Assembly (NCBI RefSeq): GCF_001908275.1
Contig: NZ_CP018620.1
Location: 496,001-560,000, forward strand
DNA from: Paenibacillus xylanexedens
Lineage (GTDB): Bacteria > Bacillota > Bacilli > Paenibacillales > Paenibacillaceae
DNA length: 64,000 bases
Direction of reading: 5' to 3'
Shown: positions 51,018-59,950 of the stretch, piece by piece
How positions within the stretch are numbered: position 1 is the stretch's first letter
Layout: every line of letters starts with the position of its first letter
Program-made: the position numbers and the translations under genes
Notes under the pieces: model-generated
What the model saw: only the letters and a program-made list of their open reading frames with translations
What the model was told of the DNA's origin: nothing
Database searches by the model: none

Positions 51018-51513
51018 ATCTTCCCCTCCAAATTGGCATCTTTACTTCATCTTTACCCGTTTCAAGGGTGGGTTGAATAGGGTCTGCGGGAGATGTTTTA
51101 TTTTTTTTGATAAACATGTCTCTGAAGAGTGCAGAGCAGGGTTTGTTTCATATAGAATAGAAGTAGAGAAATACCCATTACGAAATTTCTTGTTCCTTTT
51201 CCCTGTTGACGGGTTAATAACTATAGATGTGCTTTGAGCCGAACCTGCATATGTTAAACTCTTCAATTCACACTGAACACTCCCGTGGGCAGAACAACCT
51301 TCCGGTCGCTGTTATCGTGTAGATACTAGAATCAATTTCATAATACCTTTAGCTGCTTCAATCAAGGCTAGATATAGATCAAAATGGTTTAATTTGTCTA
51401 TATCTAGTTACAAAAATCCATTTTAGTGAGTTATGAAATTGATTCAATATACTTATCTAACTCAATCTGTTCGGATGATTTTATAATTCTAAAAATCGGA
51501 GGGAATGCATGCA
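51018..51513. other. non-coding region with nested inverted repeats
   Basis: This stretch has no convincing gene: the one long minus-strand frame lacks ribosome site and family. It holds the nested inverted repeats at 51329-51445 and the leader of the LRR gene (GGAGGG at 51498). Confidence 0.5.
51329..51445. repeat. nested inverted repeats (outer 15 bp, inner 11 bp)
   Basis: Outer arms GAATCAATTTCATAA at 51329-51343 and TTATGAAATTGATTC at 51431-51445 are perfectly complementary; inner arms CTAGATATAGA at 51368-51378 and TCTATATCTAG at 51397-51407 are also perfect. About 117 bases overall; could fold into a cruciform or a long RNA hairpin in the leader of the LRR gene, or be a small MITE-like element. 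Confidence 0.75.
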
Positions 51514-53031
51514 ATGAGAAGAATGACGCTATTATTTCTAGTATTCATCCTGAGTCTCGGGGCATCGGGGCAAGCCATGGCTTACACAACTACGGACTTG
51601 GGCGAGGGAATCATTGAAGATCCCGCTTTGGAGGACGGACTGAAGTTAATCCTGAACAAACCTCTGGATATGCCATTAACTTCAACGGATCTGGAGCAGC
51701 TTGAGGTGGTGGATCTGAGCAATGCAGGTATTCACAGCCTGTCCGGTCTCGAATATGCAACCAACCTGACACACCTCCGATTATATGGGAATGAGATTGA
51801 GGATCTCACACCGCTGGCGCACCTAACCCAGCTTCGCGAGATCGATGTTCGCAATAATTACATTACATCCATAGACGCACTTACTGAATTAAAAGACTTG
51901 GGACGGCTGTACATCAGCAACAATTCCATTTCTTCCATAGAGGTTGTACGTGGGTTCAACCGATTACATACGTTCCACGCCAGCGGTAACCAGATTGACA
52001 ATCTTTCGGCCCTCTCGGATGCGGATGCACTGAAGTGGCTTGAGATTTCGAACAATACCATTAGCGATCTGACACCGCTCATGGGTAAAACCCGACTCCA
52101 GCAACTCAATGTAGCAAACAACCAGATTCAGACGCTGGACGTACTGGCTGAACTGCCAAATACACTGCGGAATCTGAATGTGGCAGGTAACCAAATCACG
52201 GATCTGACACCACTGGAGCACATGACACGCCTTCGGACACTTGATATCTCTGGTAACCAAGTACAGCATCTCAAGGGGCTTGAGAGACTAACTGGGCTGA
52301 CGGAACTGAATGCAGAGTCCAATCAGATCTATGATCTGGAACCTTTACGGCAGCTTTCCAGCCTGGACGTGTTGAAATTATCCAACAACCGGGTGTGGGA
52401 TCTGACACCGATCGCAGGTTTTACGTTTACCCGTGATCAATCAGCGACAAATGTTATACAGGATATCTCGGCGTCTACCTCGTTATCCTCCGGTATTCAG
52501 ACTTCTGTCTCAGAGGTTGAGCCTGCCGGACTCACGGTGCAGAACAATTATCTGGATGTTGTGAGTGGCAGTCATACGATGCAGCTTCTGAACCGGATGA
52601 ATGTGCGGGAGCAGAAACGAACGCCGCAGGGCAGCTTCCAACGTCTGATTGAAGGGTCCACCACCGCCTATGTCGGGGATCGTGCTTATGCACTGGATGC
52701 TGCACCTTTTATCGATGAAGGCCGGACCTATGTGCCTCTGCGTTTTGTCTCGGAGCAGTTAAACGCCCGTGTGAACTGGAACAGCGGTACGCGCGAAGCT
52801 GTGATCACACAGAATGACAAGACCATCCGCTGGAGCGTGGGTAACAAACAAGTTGTCGTGAATGACAAGCTTGCGATCAATGACGCTCCTCTTCTGATGA
52901 AAAATGGTAAAGCATTTGTCCCGGTACGCTTCATTTCAGAGCAATTCAATACCTCTGTTGGTTACATCGGAAGCAGCAAAACAATTCTGATTTTTGAAAA
53001 TAAACAGCTTGGTGAGAGTGTACAGCCTTAA
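51514..53031 (+). CDS. secreted leucine-rich-repeat protein with copper-amine-oxidase-N-like tail
   Basis: A 505-residue secreted protein. Signal peptide MRRMTLLFLVFILSLGASGQAMA, cleaved near AMA. Residues about 40-300 are internalin-type leucine-rich repeats (22-residue units such as LTHLRLYGNEIEDLTPLAHL, LREIDVRNNYITSIDALTEL and LQQLNVANNQIQTLDVLAEL). After a linker comes a copper-amine-oxidase-N-like domain (YVPLRFVSEQLNARVNWNSG and FVPVRFISEQFNTSVGYIG), two halves with the same pattern as in the lipoprotein at 2941. It has no anchor motif, so the tail probably binds wall or polymer. ATG 51514 lies 10 bases after GGAGGG. Ligand unknown. Confidence 0.88.
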   Translation: MRRMTLLFLVFILSLGASGQAMAYTTTDLGEGIIEDPALEDGLKLILNKPLDMPLTSTDLEQLEVVDLSNAGIHSLSGLEYATNLTHLRLYGNEIEDLTPLAHLTQLREIDVRNNYITSIDALTELKDLGRLYISNNSISSIEVVRGFNRLHTFHASGNQIDNLSALSDADALKWLEISNNTISDLTPLMGKTRLQQLNVANNQIQTLDVLAELPNTLRNLNVAGNQITDLTPLEHMTRLRTLDISGNQVQHLKGLERLTGLTELNAESNQIYDLEPLRQLSSLDVLKLSNNRVWDLTPIAGFTFTRDQSATNVIQDISASTSLSSGIQTSVSEVEPAGLTVQNNYLDVVSGSHTMQLLNRMNVREQKRTPQGSFQRLIEGSTTAYVGDRAYALDAAPFIDEGRTYVPLRFVSEQLNARVNWNSGTREAVITQNDKTIRWSVGNKQVVVNDKLAINDAPLLMKNGKAFVPVRFISEQFNTSVGYIGSSKTILIFENKQLGESVQP

Positions 53032-53340
53032 ATAGTGTCTCACGTTCATTTCCAGCCATAAGAGAATATGAGAAACATAGCAAAGTCCCCGTCTGAACGA
53101 TCAGCGGGGATTTTGTTGTGCCATGACAGTTGTATTATGACATTGGATAATGGTATATGGACATCGCCGATCACAAGCAAATACAGCATACGATCTGTCT
53201 ATGCGAATACGAACTCGTGATACTCCATCTTCGATTAGGGTAAATTTCACACGGTTTAGCATATCTTCTTTTGCCGTGGGAGTTGTTATACTGAACGTAA
53301 TATATATGACAACTGAGGTTCAAGCGAGGAGGAAATTCAC
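53032..53340. other. intergenic region
   Basis: Contains the terminator at 53082-53116, then AT-rich sequence with no gene; GAGGAGGAAATTCAC just before 53341 is the ribosome site of the GH30 gene. Confidence 0.5.
53082..53116 (+). terminator. terminator
   Basis: AGTCCCCG pairs with CGGGGATT around a loop of about 13 bases, followed by T-rich sequence, after the LRR gene. Confidence 0.65.
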
Positions 53341-54681
53341 ATGACATTCACGCTCACTGGTTATTCCACAACCCAAGACAGCCCGTGGAGAGAGCTATCT
53401 TTTGTGCCGACTAATGAAAGCGCTAACTTAAAACTGACGGGTGAACAGCACCAACTTGTGGAAGGGTTTGGCGGTTGTTTCAACGAACTTGGATATATTG
53501 CTCTGTCCCACTTGAATGAGGAGCAGCGCCATGAGGTATTTCACTCTCTCTTCCATCCCGAGGGCGAGCACAAGTTTAACATCTGTCGCCTGCCGATCGG
53601 CGCAAGTGATTATGCAGAGCAGTGGTATAGCCACAACGAGGTAGACGGCGACGTGGCCATGGAACATTTTTCGATCAAACGTGATTTCAAATATCTGATT
53701 CCCTACATCAAGGAAGCTCTGACTTATAACCCGAACCTGCAATTCTTCGCCTCGCCATGGAGTCCGCCAACGTGGATGAAGTCGCCCAAAGCCTATAACT
53801 ATGGGACACTGCGCTGGGAGAAAGATATTCTGGAGGCCTACGCCCTGTATTTCGTAAAGTTTGTACAGGCTTACCGTGACGCAGGCATTACGATCCATCA
53901 GGTGCATGTGCAGAACGAAGTGATTGCAGATCAGAAATTTCCTTCTTGCATGTGGACAGGCGAGCAGCTTCGTGAGTTTATTGCCGATTATCTGGGCCCG
54001 GCTTTTGACAAACACGGTCTGGATACGGAGATCTGGCTGGGAACGATCAACGCCCCTGATCCATGGGAGGAATTAATCAAGAAAAAAACAAATGACTTCG
54101 ATGAGTACGCCGGGCTTGTCCTGAGTGATCCAAAGGCCTATTCCTATATCAAAGGTGTTGGGTATCAATGGGCAGGCAAAAATGCCATTCAACGTACCGC
54201 GGCGAGTTATCCGGAGCTTCGTTATATGCAGACCGAGAACGAATGCGGTGATGGCAACAACTCATGGAACTACGCCAAATATGTATATAACCTCTACCAG
54301 CATTACTTCAGCAACGGAGTGAACGCGTACATCTACTGGAACATGGTTCTGGAACCCAAAGGCCGCAGCACATGGGGCTGGGAGCAGAACTCCATGATCA
54401 CTGTAGATCCGGACAATAAGGAGGTTACTCGGAACCCCGAGTATTATGTGATGAAACACTTCGCTCATCATATTGTGCCTGGTGCTCGAAGAGTCGGTCT
54501 GTCTGGCGCGTGGAGCGGGAAATCCGTTGCTTTCCGCAACCCGGATAACAGTCTCGTCATTGTCATCAACAATCCATTCCAGGACCGTCGTGACCTGTAT
54601 CTAACCCTTGAAGAAGGACAGACCCTACACATGGAGCTGGAAGCCGATTCATTCAACAGCATGGTTATTCAACCGAAATAA
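53341..54681 (+). CDS. GH30 family glycoside hydrolase
   Basis: A 446-residue intracellular glycosidase, without a signal peptide. The family marks are EGFGGCFNELGYIALSHL (near 43), RLPIGASDYAEQWYS (near 86), FASPWSPPTWMKS (near 138), the acid/base Glu in HVQNEVIADQ and the nucleophile Glu in QTENECGDG, followed by AYIYWNMVLE and a beta-domain end. GH30 members are glucosylceramidases, beta-1,6-glucanases, beta-xylosidases or glucuronoxylanases; the sequence suits the beta-glucosidase/glucanase side but I cannot settle it. GAGGAGG lies before the ATG. Confidence 0.88.
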   Translation: MTFTLTGYSTTQDSPWRELSFVPTNESANLKLTGEQHQLVEGFGGCFNELGYIALSHLNEEQRHEVFHSLFHPEGEHKFNICRLPIGASDYAEQWYSHNEVDGDVAMEHFSIKRDFKYLIPYIKEALTYNPNLQFFASPWSPPTWMKSPKAYNYGTLRWEKDILEAYALYFVKFVQAYRDAGITIHQVHVQNEVIADQKFPSCMWTGEQLREFIADYLGPAFDKHGLDTEIWLGTINAPDPWEELIKKKTNDFDEYAGLVLSDPKAYSYIKGVGYQWAGKNAIQRTAASYPELRYMQTENECGDGNNSWNYAKYVYNLYQHYFSNGVNAYIYWNMVLEPKGRSTWGWEQNSMITVDPDNKEVTRNPEYYVMKHFAHHIVPGARRVGLSGAWSGKSVAFRNPDNSLVIVINNPFQDRRDLYLTLEEGQTLHMELEADSFNSMVIQPK

Positions 54682-54993
54682 CTAATCCAACACATCGGTA
54701 AAAGCGTGGATATCAATAGCGTCAGCCCCCAAGGATTCCCCGGGCCGGCGCTATTTTTTTATGGGCCAGACCATGCATATTGTCAGCATAATTACTCCTG
54801 TAGAACACAAGCTGAAGACGACTTAAAGATATGACGTTTCACTTTTTATATTTACAAATCTATAAATCTAGATATAATGTAATCCAGAGAACTTACTCTC
54901 ATGTCCATCATATTATAGGAGGCAAGGCAGGCTCATTTCAGCATAATATATCTATTTTTCTGTATATTTAAATTTATTGGAGGTACGCTTTAC
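54682..54993. other. intergenic region
   Basis: Contains the terminator of the GH30 gene near 54715-54761 and an AT-rich leader for the MFS gene; no other gene is seen. Confidence 0.5.
54715..54761 (+). terminator. terminator
   Basis: TAGCG and GGCCC-type arms pair with CGCTA and GGGCC-type arms (imperfect), followed by T7. Confidence 0.6.
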
Positions 54994-56166
54994 ATGAAAT
55001 CACAACAGGTCAATCCACTCCTTATCTTGATGCTGGCACTCGGGGTATTCGGAATTATTACAACAGAAATGGGAATCGTGGGGGTACTGCCTCAGGTTGC
55101 GAATAAATTCAACATTACGGCTGCACAGGCAGGTTGGCTGGTCAGTGTATTTGCGCTGGTCGTAGCCATTGCGGGTCCCTTTCTCACCTTGCTGGCGTCC
55201 GGAATTAATCGCAAAATCATCCTTTTAACCGCTGTGCTGATGTTTGCCATTTCGAACGTCGTCTATGCCTACGCCACAACATTTGATACCATGCTTATCT
55301 TCCGTATCATTCCCGCGTTATTCCATCCCGTCTTCTTTTCCGTAGCCCTGGTCACCAGTGCCCAACTCGTACCAGTAGAGAAAAGTAGTCAGGCCGTCGC
55401 CAAAGTATTCACCGGAGTTACCGCAGGCTTTGCCTTTGGCGTGCCACTGACATCGTATCTTGCTGAACGGCTATCCCTCGAAATCGCCTTTCTGTTTGGA
55501 GCGATAGTCAGTGTAGTTGCTTTGATCGGCATATGGATCTGGCTACCCTCCATGCCCGTGAAGGAAAAGATGTCCTATGGTAAGCAGCTTGGTATTCTGC
55601 GCAAACCTGGATTATGGCTGAATGTAGCCGCAGTCATTTTTATATTCGCCGCCATGTTCTCCGTGTACAGCTATTTTGCCGAGTACCTTGGACAGGTCAC
55701 TCACATGAGCGGATCATGGATCAGTGTCATGCTGACCGTCTTTGGTGTCGTCATGATTATCGGAAATTTGGGGTTTGGACAGTTTCTGCGTAAGAGCGTG
55801 GTCCGAACTGTCCTCATGTTCCCCCTGCTGTATGTAGCAGCTTACGCACTCGTCTATTGGGCCGGTCCCCACTTCATGTGGATGGTTATTGTAGTCATCC
55901 TCTGGGCATCCGTGCATTCAGGAGGATTGATTGTAAGCCAAACCTGGTTAACCGCTGAGGCGCAGGATGCGCCTGAATTCGGCAACAGCTTGTATGTATC
56001 CTTTTCCAACCTAGGTATTACCTTGGGTACTGCCATCGGCGGCTGGTTCATCGCAAACCTGGGAATACATCAATTGATCTGGAGCGGAATGATCTTTGCA
56101 CTGATCGCTTTTGTATTGGTTTGGATTAAAATTAAATTCTTCTCTTCACGATCCTCGGTCGCTTAA
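54994..56166 (+). CDS. MFS transporter (DHA1-like)
   Basis: A 390-residue membrane protein with 12 transmembrane segments and the major-facilitator start TTEMGIVGVLPQVANKFNITAAQAGWLVSVFALVVAIAGP, cited here in parts (TTEMGIVGVLPQVA, QAGWLVSVFALVVAI). The motif pattern LLASGINRKIILL in loop 2-3 is a form of the MFS motif A. It resembles DHA1 exporters of drugs, sugars or arabinose; the substrate is unknown. GGAGG lies before the ATG at 54994. It stands alone. Confidence 0.87.
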   Translation: MKSQQVNPLLILMLALGVFGIITTEMGIVGVLPQVANKFNITAAQAGWLVSVFALVVAIAGPFLTLLASGINRKIILLTAVLMFAISNVVYAYATTFDTMLIFRIIPALFHPVFFSVALVTSAQLVPVEKSSQAVAKVFTGVTAGFAFGVPLTSYLAERLSLEIAFLFGAIVSVVALIGIWIWLPSMPVKEKMSYGKQLGILRKPGLWLNVAAVIFIFAAMFSVYSYFAEYLGQVTHMSGSWISVMLTVFGVVMIIGNLGFGQFLRKSVVRTVLMFPLLYVAAYALVYWAGPHFMWMVIVVILWASVHSGGLIVSQTWLTAEAQDAPEFGNSLYVSFSNLGITLGTAIGGWFIANLGIHQLIWSGMIFALIAFVLVWIKIKFFSSRSSVA

Positions 56167-56245
56167 ATTCCAGGACGGCCCTCATACGGATTCTAGGCTC
56201 CCTCCACGAGTGATTCACCAAACAAAGGAGCCAAAAGATTCGCAC

Positions 56246-56298
56246 ACCAAATAGCGCCATATTCCCATGCTTACCATGAGGGACAGGCGCTATCTGGT
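56246..56298. terminator. bidirectional terminator
   Basis: ACCAAATAGCGCC pairs with GGCGCTATCTGGT around a loop of about 27 bases, between converging MFS and xylanase genes. Confidence 0.65.
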
Positions 56299-56350
56299 GT
56301 TATATAATTACCGGATTTCAAGGGATGCTCAGACTCATCAATACCCGGGC

Positions 56351-57313
56351 TTAAGGATTGTTCGCCAGGTAATTTCTCAGCCATTGCATAGCCGGACGTT
56401 CTGTACCGTTGCTATTGACCAGATGGGAGCCGCTCACCCAGGTTTGATTCTGGTTGTAGCCCCACAGTGTTACACCTTTAACAGCAGAGTGTTTCCAAAG
56501 CACAGGGAATTTCTGCTGATAACGCTGCAATTGTGTATTATCGTCACCTGTCATATCCAGCTCGGATACATAGATTGGCAACCCTGTCGCTGCAAGCTTG
56601 TTCAATACCGTGTTCATCGTGCTTACAGAAACGTTGTCCATATTGAAGTAATGCGCTTGGATTCCAATACCATCAACTAGACCTCTGTTTTTCAAAAGGT
56701 TGATAATCTGGATATATTGGTCCGCTTTAGCGGGATCACCGATAATACCATATTCATTAATTAACAATTTGGAGTTAGGGAAGGCTTGTCTCGCCTGTTG
56801 GAATGACCAGATGACCCAGTCCCAACCCGTTGCCCCATCTCCACCAATGGCATTGCGATAGGATGGTTTCGCATGCAGAGGTTCGTTCACAACATCAACA
56901 AAGGCAGACTTCGAATACCGCTGTCCTGCGGCTTTAATCCATTGTGTCACTTCAGCTTTCTGATCAGCGGCTGAGAGACTGTTAATCCAATTTGGCTGTT
57001 GATTTCCCCATACGAGCGTATGGAATTTGAACGGAAATCCGTTGTTGTTAGCATAGTTGTAGGCCATGTCCGCCTGGCCCCAATTCATTACGTTGCGTGT
57101 GCCTTCAATAGCATCCCACTTGGTTGAGTTCTCCGGAGTTACTTGATTCCAATAGGGGCTAAAATTCGAAGGAACTTGGCTAGCTATAATATTTCCCAAA
57201 AATTTGCTGCCTTTCGCCAAACCAGCACTCACACTGCCCACCGCAACTGAAGCAGCGAGAATCCCTACCAACGCCAGTGAGCCGACTGTTTTGAACCACT
57301 TAGACTTAATCAA
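56351..57313 (-). CDS. GH10 endo-1,4-beta-xylanase
   Basis: A 320-residue secreted xylanase with a signal peptide (MIKSKWFKTVGSLALVGILA, cleaved near VSA) and a compact GH10 barrel with no carbohydrate-binding module. The acid/base is Glu144 (DVVNEPL), the nucleophile Glu251 (YVSELDM), with HTLVWGNQQPNW near 98 and WGYNQNQTW near the end. It cleaves the xylan backbone outside the cell. A cre-like palindrome lies 26 bases before the ATG, so glucose repression by CcpA is likely. Confidence 0.94.
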   Translation of the reverse strand: MIKSKWFKTVGSLALVGILAASVAVGSVSAGLAKGSKFLGNIIASQVPSNFSPYWNQVTPENSTKWDAIEGTRNVMNWGQADMAYNYANNNGFPFKFHTLVWGNQQPNWINSLSAADQKAEVTQWIKAAGQRYSKSAFVDVVNEPLHAKPSYRNAIGGDGATGWDWVIWSFQQARQAFPNSKLLINEYGIIGDPAKADQYIQIINLLKNRGLVDGIGIQAHYFNMDNVSVSTMNTVLNKLAATGLPIYVSELDMTGDDNTQLQRYQQKFPVLWKHSAVKGVTLWGYNQNQTWVSGSHLVNSNGTERPAMQWLRNYLANNP

Positions 57314-57338
57314 TGATTTTCCTCCTTAGATTCATTTT

Positions 57339-57353
57339 TGTAAAGCGCTTACA
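57339..57353. promoter_or_regulatory. cre-like site for xylanase gene
   Basis: TGTAAAGCGCTTACA is a near-palindrome that fits the CcpA consensus WTGNAARCGNWWWCA on the reverse strand. It lies 26 bases upstream of the xylanase ATG. Confidence 0.65.
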
Positions 57354-57572
57354 AACATCATTTTACTGGATAATTTTGGTTTTTAACACCTGTCAAATTA
57401 TAGTATTTTATTGTAAAAAAGTAGAATTCAGTGCCTTTTCTGAAGTTATTTATAGAATCACACTCTTAAATCCAACATAACTCTTACATTGGAGTTTACA
57501 TTCACCAGATGTTTATCTAGTATGAAATGATACATATCTTTACACACACTAGATAACAAGGGAGATTACAAC

Positions 57573-59867
57573 ATGCGCAAAATTTCAACGAAACGTTTCG
57601 CCGGATGGCCTTTATCGTTCCTCTTATGTGCCTCCATTTTGTTCGCCCCTTTTGCTTCCACTCCGGTTCAGGCTGCTGAGGCAGACAAGGAAACCAAGAT
57701 TACGTTGCTCGGCACATCGGATATTCATGGTCGATTCATGCCGTGGGACTATGCTCTGGACGGTCCAAACCCAACCGGCAGCATGACACAGCTCTACACC
57801 ATTGTGAAAAAAGTCCGTGCTGAGAATCCCAACACGATCCTTCTGGATGCAGGAGACATGATACAGGATAACTCGGCTGAGTTGTTCAATGATCAACCTC
57901 AATCTCCCATGATGGTTGCAATGAACGAGATGAAATATGACGCATGGGTTATGGGTAACCATGAGTTTAACTTTGGGCTGGACGTACTGGAGAAGATCTC
58001 TTCCCAATTCAATGGACAGCCTCTCGTGGGTAACATTTTCAAAGAAAACGGCGACCGTTACATGCCTGCCTATACGATTATCGAGAAAGACGGAATCAAA
58101 GTGGGTGTTATCGCAATGAACACACCTATGATTACCGAGTTCGAGAAAGGTACAGATCACCTGGACGGCATCATCGTCAAAGATCCTGTGGAAGAGACCA
58201 AGAAGGCCATTGCTGAGCTGAAAGGCAAAGTTGATGTCATGGTTGGACTCATGCATATGGGATTGGATAACGAGAACGGAAATCCGGGCACCGGAGTGAC
58301 GGATATCGCCAACGCCAACCCGGAGCTGGCTGCCATTTTTGCCGGACACATGCATACCTTGATTGAATCCCAAACGGTTAACGGTGTATTGATCTCCGAA
58401 CCGAATAAATATGGCTCACATATCTCTCGAATTGACCTTACATTTGAAAAAGATGGCGACAAAGTTTTGCTGAAAAGCAAGGAAGCTCAAGCTCTCGCTG
58501 TAAAAGCAGCAGACGGAACATATGAAGTCTCTGATCCTGCGCTGGAAGAGACCTTGCATCCATTCCACGAGTTCGCTCGTGCCGATGCCAACATCGAAGT
58601 GGCTGAACTAAAAGGAACGAACCTGGTCCCTGCTGATGAGATTAAGGGTATCCCTGCGGTGCAGATTCAGGAAACACCTTTGTCTGACTTTTTCACCGAA
58701 GTGATGTTGCATTACAGTGATGCCGATGTGGTCGCGCACCAGATTGATAACGACAAAGCCAAGCTGGATGTAGGCCCGATTAAGAAAAAGGATATTGCAT
58801 TCAACTACCAATACACCTTCGGTGAAGTAACCGTGTATGAAGTGACCGGACGTGATCTGATGGATTATATGGAGTGGTCTGCGGGGTACTTCAACTCCAC
58901 ACGCCCGGGTGATGTGACCGTCAGCTTTGATCCGAAACGACGTGCTTCCAAATACAGCACCGATGATTTCTTCGGCGGCGTGACGTATGAGATTGACCTG
59001 ACCAAGCCATACGGCAGTCGGATTACGAATCTCAAGTACAGCAATGGATCCGTTGTCAAAGAAGACGATACGCTAAAGCTCGGTATGAATGCCTACCGGA
59101 TGGAAGCTCTGATTGCCAAAGGCGGTGCCATGGAAGGACGTAAGTTCAAGCAGCTCTGGTCCTCCAAGGATGCCTCGGCATTCGGTGAGATTCAAGGCAC
59201 GATTCGCAACCTGTCCATCGCCTATCTGAAAGATGTCATGAAAGGTGTCTACGAACCGAAGATTCAACACAACTGGAAAATCACTGGCGTAGACCTGACT
59301 GCACCAGAGCGTGCAGATGTGGTCGAGTTAATTAACGATGGCATTATGTCTGTGGCAACAACGGAAGATGGCAAGTACACCAACATTGCCTCCATTAACA
59401 TTTTGGATGAGGTGACTCAAGAAGAGATTGATACACTATCTGCCAAAGCAGGTGTGAGTGCAGCACAATTCGCAGGCGTGAAAAACAAGGGAGCATTCTA
59501 TCAACAGCTGAACAAGGCTCGCAAAGCAGTAGGTAGTGGTGAGGGAGCAACTACTCCTACACCTGAGAAGCCGACAACGCCAACAGTACCAAAACCAACA
59601 CCAACTCCAGGCACGTCGAAACCTGGTAAACCATCCACACCAAGCACGGGTAAACCAGGAACTGTCACCAAAGGCAAACAAGCCAAGGTTACAGCGTCTT
59701 ACCTGAACGTACGCGCTGGCGCTTCATCCAAAGCGAAGGTCGTTGCTGCCGTACCGAAAGGTACCCTACTTGAGGTGATCAGTACAGACAAATATGGCTG
59801 GGTAAAAGTGAAGCTGGATGGACGTGTAGCATTTGTATACGGGAAATATGTGAGTATTTTGAAGTAG
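57573..59867 (+). CDS. secreted 5'-nucleotidase / 2',3'-cyclic phosphodiesterase with SH3 tail
   Basis: A 764-residue secreted protein. Signal peptide to about residue 34, then the metallophosphoesterase domain (TSDIHGRF, DAGDMIQD, GNHEFNFGLD, GHMHTLIE), the 5'-nucleotidase C-terminal domain (FNYQYTFGEVTVYEVTGRDL, PYGSRITNL and LAMNAYR-like LKLGMNAYRMEAL), a Pro/Thr/Lys linker at about 655-695 and a C-terminal SH3_3 domain (SYLNVRAGASSKAKVVAAVP, then YGWVKV). It hydrolyses nucleotides or cyclic nucleotides outside the cell; the SH3 tail should bind the cell wall. ATG 57573 has a GGGAG site 9 bases upstream. Confidence 0.92.
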   Translation: MRKISTKRFAGWPLSFLLCASILFAPFASTPVQAAEADKETKITLLGTSDIHGRFMPWDYALDGPNPTGSMTQLYTIVKKVRAENPNTILLDAGDMIQDNSAELFNDQPQSPMMVAMNEMKYDAWVMGNHEFNFGLDVLEKISSQFNGQPLVGNIFKENGDRYMPAYTIIEKDGIKVGVIAMNTPMITEFEKGTDHLDGIIVKDPVEETKKAIAELKGKVDVMVGLMHMGLDNENGNPGTGVTDIANANPELAAIFAGHMHTLIESQTVNGVLISEPNKYGSHISRIDLTFEKDGDKVLLKSKEAQALAVKAADGTYEVSDPALEETLHPFHEFARADANIEVAELKGTNLVPADEIKGIPAVQIQETPLSDFFTEVMLHYSDADVVAHQIDNDKAKLDVGPIKKKDIAFNYQYTFGEVTVYEVTGRDLMDYMEWSAGYFNSTRPGDVTVSFDPKRRASKYSTDDFFGGVTYEIDLTKPYGSRITNLKYSNGSVVKEDDTLKLGMNAYRMEALIAKGGAMEGRKFKQLWSSKDASAFGEIQGTIRNLSIAYLKDVMKGVYEPKIQHNWKITGVDLTAPERADVVELINDGIMSVATTEDGKYTNIASINILDEVTQEEIDTLSAKAGVSAAQFAGVKNKGAFYQQLNKARKAVGSGEGATTPTPEKPTTPTVPKPTPTPGTSKPGKPSTPSTGKPGTVTKGKQAKVTASYLNVRAGASSKAKVVAAVPKGTLLEVISTDKYGWVKVKLDGRVAFVYGKYVSILK

Positions 59868-59889
59868 TACGCTATAAATTTTAAGAATT

Positions 59890-59935
59890 AAGAAAGTGGA
59901 TATCCTTCCTATATAATGGGACCACTTTCTTTTTA
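59890..59935. terminator. bidirectional terminator
   Basis: GAAAGTGG pairs with CCACTTTC around a 22-base loop, with T-run on the right, between converging nucleotidase and membrane-protein genes. Confidence 0.7.
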
Positions 59936-59950
59936 AATAACATCAAACTA

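Noticed and set aside
51042..51266. 74-residue minus-strand frame upstream of the lipid kinase gene
   Set aside because: No ribosome site, no family, and composition like random sequence.
57624..58373. 249-residue minus-strand frame opposite the 5'-nucleotidase gene
   Set aside because: Antisense shadow with no ribosome site and no recognised domain.
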